DNA from: Streptomyces sp. CB02414
GTDB lineage: Bacteria; Actinomycetota; Actinomycetes; Streptomycetales; Streptomycetaceae
Reading direction: 5' to 3'
DNA length: 64,000 nt
Assembly: GCF_001905385.1 (NCBI RefSeq)
Contig: NZ_LIPF01000017.1
Location: 1 to 64,000, forward strand
The notes below the pieces were generated by a model that made no database searches, was not told the DNA's origin, and saw nothing but the letters and a program-made list of their open reading frames with translations. Shown here in pieces: positions 8,201-17,200 of the stretch (the first letter of the stretch is position 1; each line of letters begins with the position of its first letter). Made by a program: the position numbers and the translations under genes.

Positions 8201-11200
8201 GTGGTCGCGGGAGTTCCGGCAGCTCTACCCGAACGCGAAGATCCTGGCGATCACCGCGAGCGACCTGAACAAGAAGCGCCGCGCCAAGTTCATGGGCCGG
8301 ATCGCGGGCGGCGACTGGGACGCCGTGATCCTCACGCACGAGGCGTTCAACCGGGTGCCCCTGCGGCCGGACACCCAGCGCAACTACCTCGACCACGAGA
8401 TGAAGTCGCTGCGCGACCAGCTCGACATCGCTGCTCAGGCCGGGATGCACCGCAACACGGTCAAGCAGATCGAGGAGAGTCTGGCCAACGCGGAGGCCAA
8501 GCTCCAGCAGCAGATCGAGTCCATGGGCGACGACAACGGCGTCTACCTGGAGGACACCGGCGTCGACTACGTCTTCCTGGACGAGGCGCACGAGTACAAG
8601 AACCTGCGCACCGTCTCGGCGATCCCCGGCGCCGCGATCCAGGGCTCGGCGAAGGCCACCAAGCTCCACATGGTGCTGGACTACCTGCGCACGACCAATG
8701 AGTCCGACCGTGTGGCGACCCTGGCCACCGGCACCCCGATCGCCAACTCGGTGACCGAGGCCTACGTCCTCAAGCGCTACCTCGCCCCTCAGATCCTGGA
8801 GGAGATGGGGCTCGACGCCTTCGACAACTGGGCCGCCACCTTCGGTGAGGTCGTCTCCCAACTGGAGCCCGACCCCAAGGGTGACGGGTACAAGTACAAG
8901 GCGCGCTTCAGCCGCTTCTTCAACGTGCCGGAGCTGATGGCGGCGTACAGGACGTTCGCCGACGTGCAGATGGCGGAAGACCTGGACCTGCCCACGCCGC
9001 CCGTGCTGGAGAACGAGGACGGGCAGCGCGGCGAGACCGTCCTCATCCCGCCGACGCCGGCGCAGCGCCAGTTCATCAAGGAGCTGCCGCACAAGCCCTG
9101 GGTGCGCAAGCCCGGCGGCGTCCTCAAGGCCCTCGGCGAGGGCCTGCGCGCCTCCGTCGACCTGGACCTGGTCGACGCCACCGAGGCGCTGCGCAACCTC
9201 GGCTTGAGCATCACGGCCGACCAGATCTCCAGCGAAGACCCGGCGGGCGGCGGGCGCGTGCTGGACATGGAGAAGGTCGCCGACCTCGCCGACGCTGCCG
9301 CCGTCGACATGCGCAGCGTCGGCGGCAGCAAGGAGATGGGCAGCAAGATCCCGTATGCGGCCGAGAAGATCGCGGAGATCTGGCAGGAGACGAAGGACAT
9401 CGTCTACCCGGTCTCCGGGGACGACCCGACCCCGCAGGAACTGCCCGGCGGCCTCCAGCTCGTCTTCCTGGACGAAGGCACCCCCGGCAGCACCGCCAAG
9501 CACGCCGCCGACCTGTACGCGGACCTGCGCGACGAACTGGTGCAGCGGGGGATGCCGCGCGAGTCCATCCGCTTCATCCACGAGGCGGCCACCGACCGCA
9601 AGAAGGAGAAGCTGTTCGCCGACTGCCGCTCCGGGCGCGTCCGCGTTTTGGTCGGATCTACGCAGAAGATGGGCACGGGCACGAACATCCAGGACAGGGC
9701 GGTCGCGCTGCACCACCTGTCCTACCCGTGGCGGCCGGCGGACATGGCCCAGCGCGACGGCCGTATCGAGCGGCGCGGCAACCTCAACGCCCCGTGGATC
9801 GAGAAAACCCCCGACCACGTCCGCATCCTGTACTACATCACCGAGCGCACCTTCGATGAGTTCCGGCTGACCACCCTCGCCCGCAAGGCGAGGTTCATCG
9901 GCCAGATCCAGCGCAAGGACTTCAGCGCCCGAGAGATCGAGGACATCGGCGCCGACGCCATCAACCTCGGCATGCTCTCCGCCCTGGCCTCCGGTGACCC
10001 GGCGATCCTGCAACTGGCTGAGGCCACCGCCGAACGCGCCCGGCTCCAGGGCCTGGCCCGAAGCTGGGACCGCCAGCAGGACACCCGCACGCAGCAGCTC
10101 GGCGACATTGACGACTTCCTCGCCCGCGCGGACACCGCCCTGGAAGGCATGCGGGCGGCGGCCCCCAACCGGCGCCCGACCACCGGCGACGACTTCGCCA
10201 TGACCGTGGGCGACGCCACCTACCGCAGCCGCGACGCGGCCGCGAACGCGCTCGGGGCCAAGATGGTCGCCATCGCCCAAGACCAGTCGCTGCGGCCCGG
10301 CGAGCGCGTCCCGGTCGGCACCTTCGGCGGGCAGGACTTCCACGCGGAGGTCGCCTACGGGGCCAGCGGCCGCCGCCAGATGCGCCTGCGCTTCGCCTGG
10401 GGGTACGTCGTACCGCTGGGCCAGCGCGAGGACCGTGCGCAGTGGCAGGCCTCATCCGTCACACAGTCCAACGGCCGCGGCGCCATCCGGAGCCTGGAGC
10501 ACTTCCTCAACCACCTGGACGACGACCTCGTCAAGCTGGAGCAGTCGGCCGAGTCCCTGCGGGCCCGCCGCGAGGAGATCACCTCCAACCTCCGCCCGAA
10601 GGACGAGAACCCCTACCGCATCCAGGCCCGTTCCAAGGAACGGGAGGAGAAGGCGCTGGGCAAGCTGGTCGTCGCCAACGAGAAGGAGGCCGCCCTCGCC
10701 GAGCGGGTCGAACGGGCCGCGAGCGTCAACGAGGACGCCGCCGAGGAGGTCAACGAGGAACTCGAAGCGCTGCGCGAGCACATCGCCAACCTGCGCAAGA
10801 CCATCGCCGACGAACACCAGATCCAGGCCCGGGCCCGGGGCCTGACGCAGGACGAGAGCCGGTCCGACGACGCGCCCAACCCTGACGCGCCTAGCCCCGC
10901 GGAAAAGGCCGCGTTGGAAGCGCTCGCCCAGGAGATGGCCGATGCGTTCTTTCCCGAGGACAGTGCCCAACGGCCGACTGCGCGGCCGTCTGCCGGCGGC
11001 GCCGAGCCCGGGCAGGAGGACCCGCCGGCCGAAGCGCAGGACCAGTCCGGCCCGGACGCCGAGCCCGGACAGAGCACCCCTGAACCCGATGCTCCCGGTG
11101 AACCCGAGACGGAGCCGTCCCCCGGCCCGGTGACGCCCGAGGCCTCGGGCGACGGTGCGGCCGACGACGAACAGGACAGGGAACAGCGGTTCAGGGAAGA

Positions 11201-14200
11201 GGTGGACGACCTCTTCTCCGGCGCCGTGCCGGAGCCGGAGGAGCCCGCCTCGCCCGAGGAGACGGCACCGCTCCAGGAGCTGGTCGACCTGTTCGGCGAC
11301 CGGGTGTCGGTCACGCACATCGGCGGCCCGCAGCCCCCGGCGGAGTCCGCCACCGAGGTGCCCGCCGGTGAGCCGGACACCCCTGCCCCACAGCCGGAGC
11401 CCCAGCCGGAGCCGGAGCCGGAGCAGCACACCGGCCCCTCGCCGGCCATGGCCCGGTGCGCGGCCGTCCTGCGGTACTACGAGCCGCTGTTGCAGCGCCA
11501 CAAGCTGTCCGGCCGCGACGTCGTCGCCTACATCGACCGGCCCGGCGTCGGGTTCTCCTACGACCCGGACAACCCTCTGCCCGAGCTGATCCACCAGATC
11601 GGCAAGGTCGCCGAACGCGTCGGCGGGTCCTACCGCGTCAGCTACAACGAGTGGGTCAACTACCAGGTCGGCGAGCGTCGCCAGCAGCAGAGCGACGACC
11701 TGACCAACCTGAACCTGGATCTGCTCACCCTGTATCAGGGGGAGACCGACCCCCTGTTGATGGTCGACCTGGAGGCGATCCTCGCCGCTCCGCCCGGAAC
11801 CGTCATCGAGCTGCCGTCCGAGGCGCAGATCGAGGCGGAAGAGGCGGCCGCGGCCCGTATCGTGATCGACCACGACGCGGAGGGCACCGAGGTCCGCAAC
11901 ACCCCGCGCGGCGGGGACCAGCGCATCCGGGATGCGCTGAACGACCTGAACTTTCAGTGGTCGAGCCGTCAGCAGAAGTGGTACCAGCGTCGCGGCACCC
12001 CCTTCGAGGACCGTGACACGGCGGTACGCGGCCTGCGCGCCGCCTTCGAGCGGCTGGGCGTCGCCTACACCTACAACGGCCCCGACCAGCAGGACACAGA
12101 AGAGACCACGGAGGCCGCCCCGCAGGAGACCGGAGCCCCGACCGGGCCGGTGCAGACCGAGCCCGCTGCGGACGTCTCCGCCACGCATGAGGCGGCCCTC
12201 GCCCCTGCTCGCCAGTCCGCCGGATGGGCCATCATGGCGGTCCTCAGCGAAGACCAGGTGCGCGGGCTGGTCAGTGCCGTCGCGGTCGACGGTCAGCCGG
12301 TCAGCACCCAATCCCGGCGCCTGCCGGGGGACCGGGTGCGGGAGTGGATCGCCGAGCAGCGGCAGACGCCGACGACAGCCTTCTACGCCTCGGACAGCAG
12401 TGAGCTGCCCTCCGTCCTGCGCGGCGGCGGCGACGTGCGCCTGTCGGCCCACATCAACGGGCTGACCATCGACCAGGGCGACGTGTCTTTCCGGACCCCG
12501 TGGGAGCACCTCCCTGCCTGGATCGACGCCGCCGTCGCGCACGACACTGCCACCCGCTCCAGTGACCTGCCTGCGTGGCGCTATGGCCGTCTGGACCACG
12601 AGATCCATTTCCGGATCGACGAGCGCAACGAATCCGCGGCCCTGGCGCTCCGCGCCCTGGCCACAGCGCTGCGCGAGACCGCCCCGCCCACCGACGAACA
12701 GTTCGCCGAAGCACGGGCCAAGTTCGCCCCGGTGGCTGCGGCCGCCGACGCGGAGCCCGAGCCGGACACGGTCAGCCCTGAGCCCGCCCCGCCGGCCGCC
12801 GCCGAATCGCAGACCGAGCCCGCCGCACCTGGCGACACGGGGGCGCCGGAGAACGGGCCGGAGGACCCGGAGGCCGACGACACCGACACCGACACCGTCC
12901 CGGCAGCCGAGGACACGGTGGTCGTGCAGACGCCGGACGGACCCGGCAGGGTCATCGGCACCGACGACGGCGACCTGGTGCTGGTCACCACCGAGTCCGG
13001 CACACGCGTCTGGGAACGCGGTGAGGTGCAGTGGCCCGACGGCTCGGTCCAGCCGGAGAACACCGACCGGGCCACCAAGGAGCGACAGAACGCCGCGGAC
13101 GCCGCGCAGGCCGCGACCTCCGAGGGCATCGAGCTGCGCTACGGCAACGGCAACCGGCTGGTCGACCTGGACACCGAGGCCGGACACGGCACCGTGGTCG
13201 ACGCCGACGGCGCGGTGATCGGCTGGGTCCGTGCCCGCATCGGCGACGACGGCCGCCGCTACTGGTGGGCGCAGGACGCACGCGGCGGTTCCCCCGACGA
13301 CATGCCCTACCACGAGTCGCTGCCGCCCACAGCGGGCGTACCGGCGATCCGGGCGGCCGGGAGCATCCGCTCCGAACTGCACGCGGTCAAGGAACCGACA
13401 CACCGCAGCCCCATCCCTGCCGAGTACGCCGCCCGCGAGGTGCGGCTGACCACGGCTCAGGTCCGGGAACTGCGCCGCCTGGTGCTCGATGCCACCTACT
13501 CGGACGGCACCCCGATCGAGCCGCCGGAGTGGGTGGCCTCGCACCGCAAGTACGTCCTGAACACCGCACAGATGCAGGCCCTCGGCGACGCGGCGCAGGC
13601 CGCCGCCGACGCCTTCCCCGGCGTCACCGCCGAGGAACGGCGCACCGCCCGCGTGCTGCGCAACGCCGCCGAGCGCTTCGAGTTCGAGGTGTACGACACC
13701 GCCCGGTGGCGGGCCACCATCCCGCCGATCGGGGAGACGGACCCCTACGCCGGGCCCTACCAGCCTCGCCCCCGGCCGGAGGCACCCGAGGCGGAGCAGC
13801 AGACGACGGACACGCCCGCCCCGACCCCTGAGCCCGCGGACACCGAGACGCAGGACTCCGCCGCGAACGAGGCGGACCCTGCGGCCCCGGCGGACACCGG
13901 CGCCCCGGCACCGGCCGAAGCACCGGAGGAGGCGGCCCCCGCCGACCCCCAGCCCGAGGACGGCACTCAGGCGGCACCGGACACCACGGCGGTGGACACC
14001 CCCGCGCCGGACCCCGCACTCACGGAGGCCGCCGACCCTGGGCCGCCGACCGACGCAGCACCCGAGGACGACGAGACGCAGCTCGACCTCTTCCCCAGCG
14101 AGACCCCGGAGCCCCCGGCGCCCACGCGTCGGCCCGGCGGCCGGCGGCGCGTCAGCCGGAGGGAGCCCGCCATCCACCCGCGCGCCGAGGGCGGCCCGGA

Positions 14201-17200
14201 AGACGGACGCCTGGGCGTCTACGGGCACGCCGGGCACGGCGAGTGTGACCGGTGCGGCACCTCCGACACCGACCGCTACACGATGGTGTGGAGCTGGCAC
14301 AGCGGCACCGAGGACGGCGGCGCCATGGCCGCCGAGTGTGGGAGCTGTGTCGAGCTGACCACCGGCCTGACCTACAAGGAGTACCGGCGCCAGGCCGACG
14401 TCGCCGAGGCCCGGCGCGGCGGCCGCCGCATCGTTCCCGTCCCGCACGCACAGGGCGATGTCACCGGCAGCCGCACGGCCGAGAACGAATGGACCTACGT
14501 CCACCAGCCCACCGGCAAGCGTTACCGCCTCGCCGAGGAAACCCCCAGCGGATACCGCGGATTCGTCCTGCGGGACCTGTACGGCATCTCCCAGGGCACG
14601 GGCATCTCCACGAGTTCCGGCTATGAACTCGCGGAGCGGGCGGCCCTTGGCCGCACTGCGGAGACCCACCCGACCAGCAGCGACGACTGGGTGTTCTTCA
14701 GCTACCGGGACGACGGCGGCAAGCTGACTCTGCACGAGGGCGAGAACATCAGCAGCCGTCAGCCCAACAGCCCGCGCGGGAGCGGGCCGTTCGAGCACGG
14801 TCCGCGCTGGGACGTCACCGTCGGCGGCACCGACTACCAGGTGGAGATGGTCTACCAGCAGGGCCAGCCCGGCGAGGACGGCCACCGGTTGGAGGTCACC
14901 GCCCCGGACGGCACCAGCACCCGCCACGTGCACTGGGACGGTGTGCTGGAGTGGGCACGCGAACGCGTTCGCGTGCCCGAACCGGACCGGGCGGTCGTAC
15001 CACTGGCCGCGCCGCTGGCCGAGGCCGAAGAAGCCCTCACCGCCGCGGAGGGCATCCGCGAAGGCATCCAGCGCCGCAGCACCACCACGGCCCTGGTCCA
15101 GGCGCGCGAGGCCTGGGAGCGGGCCCGGACCCAGTACGAGGCCGGTCGGCTCGCCGAAGGGGACGGTCACCTCGCCACGGCGCGCAGTCACGCGATCCTG
15201 GCCCGGTACCGGGAGAGCAGTCATGCCGACTTCCGGCCGCTCATGGACGCCGTGCGCCGGTTCCACGACGCAGTGGACGAGGTCCTCTACCCGGGCGGCG
15301 CGGGCTGGCGGCCGGCGGTGGGCGACTACGTCCGCGCCCGACACCGCTTCGTGCCGGAATCCGAGGGCTTCTGGATGAAGGTCACCGCGATCGGGGTCGA
15401 CGGCATCCACGTCGAGTCCGGTTCGACCGGCGACGCCAAGACCGTCGTGCAACCCACCGACCTCGGGCCGCACGCTGATCTGCCCTGGCAGGAACAGCCC
15501 TCCCGGGCCCCCGGCGAGCCGAGGGCGTCGGACCAGGAGCGGCGGGACCTCCTCGGCATGCCGCCGCAGCCGGCGCCCGAACCCGCCCCCGCGCGGCCGC
15601 AGAGCCCGCCCGCCGACCTGGACGAGGAGCAACTGGACCTCTTCGCCGCCGGGGCCCCGGAGGCACCCGCCGCCCCGGAGGAGGCGGCACCGGCGGCCGA
15701 CCCGGTCGACACCACGGCGTCCGACAGCGAGGCGCCACGCGAGGGCAGTCTGGGCCTGGTCGACGGGGAGAGCGTCACGTACCTGGGTGACCTGGACGGC
15801 CGCTACGAGGTCACCCTTCCTGGCACCAGCTACCTGCTGTTCCTGCCCTCCATCGAGTACCGGCGCACGAAGTTCGCCGTCGCATCGAACGAGGACCCGG
15901 ACGCCATGTCCCCGAAGCGGCTGCGCCGGTTCGAGGAGGCGGAGGAGATCATGCCCTGGCTGCGGGCCCACGCCTCCAGGCAGCAGACCGGCTACGTCTT
16001 CCGTGACGGTGCCTGGAGTGAAGCCCCGCAGGCCGCCGCACCGGAGCCGCCGACGGACATCGCGGCCGCCGAGGACGAACAGCTCGACCTTCTCGGGACC
16101 GACGACACCGCCCCCGGCCCGGACACGAACCCGCCTCCTCCCGACGCGCTGTCCGACGAGGAGACAGCCCCCGACGCGTCGCCGGACGACGCCCCCGCGC
16201 CGCAGGGCGCAGATGAGGAACCAGACCAGCAAGACCAGGAGGAATCAGTGGCAGACGAGCCGGAACCCAGCTCCGTCGCGACGGACGTCCCGGCCGTCGC
16301 CCCGGCCGTGGAAGACCACCCGGCGGAAGTCGACGTGCAGGAGGAAGCGGAGACTGCCGTGGACGTCGAAGACCCGCCCGAGCCGCGGGCCTTCACCGAG
16401 ACGTTCCCGCTCCCCGCCGATGCCCGCTACCGACTCCGGCTGACCACGGTGGAAGGCGAGGGCCCCCGCGAGGGCGAGCTGCAATACGGCGACGTCATCG
16501 TCGCCGCTGTGCGCCTGTCCGCCTCGGGGCGCTGGTTCGCCCGGCTGGCGATCGACGGCATGCCCGCCGACGTCACCGAACTCAACGGCTCGCCGATGGA
16601 TGCCGCACGCCAGGGCGCGGTGATGTTCGCGGTCGTCACCGGGGAGCCGTACGGTGAGCCGCCGGTCGCCGTCAACGTCCGGGGGCCGCAGTCGCGGGCG
16701 GACGTGATGCGTGTCGAACTGCGCACCGCCGCCGAGCAGCACCTGCGCACCATCACCGTGGCGGCCGCGCGGGCGAGCGAGAACTACGAGCAGAGCCCCT
16801 CGTTCCAGGCCCTGAGCGTCCAACTCGGGCGTCTCGGCGCCGCCGACGTGGAGGACCACGGCTCGCGACAGATGGCTGCGAACCTCAACGCGGTCCAGGA
16901 GGCGGTCCGGGCCTGGGGAGCCGCGCTGCCAGCGGACCCCGCCCTCGATGAGCGTCAGCATCTCGCGTTCCCGCTCATGAACCTGTTGCACGAGACCACG
17001 CGACTGCACGGCCGCCTCCAGGCCACGCTGGACGCGATGGTGGCCGACCGTGCCGCCGCCCAGGAGCGGGAGGCCGCGGCCGCCGCCGCTGTGCCGGACG
17101 AACCCGCCCGCGACGACAGCGCGGAGCGGGCGCCGGAGCCCGCCCCGGAACCGGCGGCCGCCGGGACGCCGGGGGCGCCCGAGCCCGCCGACACACCCGG

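Noticed and set aside
5199..10343. 1,714-codon open frame on the minus strand
   Set aside because: Antisense to the methyltransferase/helicase; low-complexity composition typical of the mirror frame in high-GC DNA.
10452..16232. 1,926-codon open frame on the minus strand
   Set aside because: Antisense shadow of the giant gene: composition is Gly/Val/Arg/Leu-rich with no domain, and no ribosome site. The plus frame carries real motifs.
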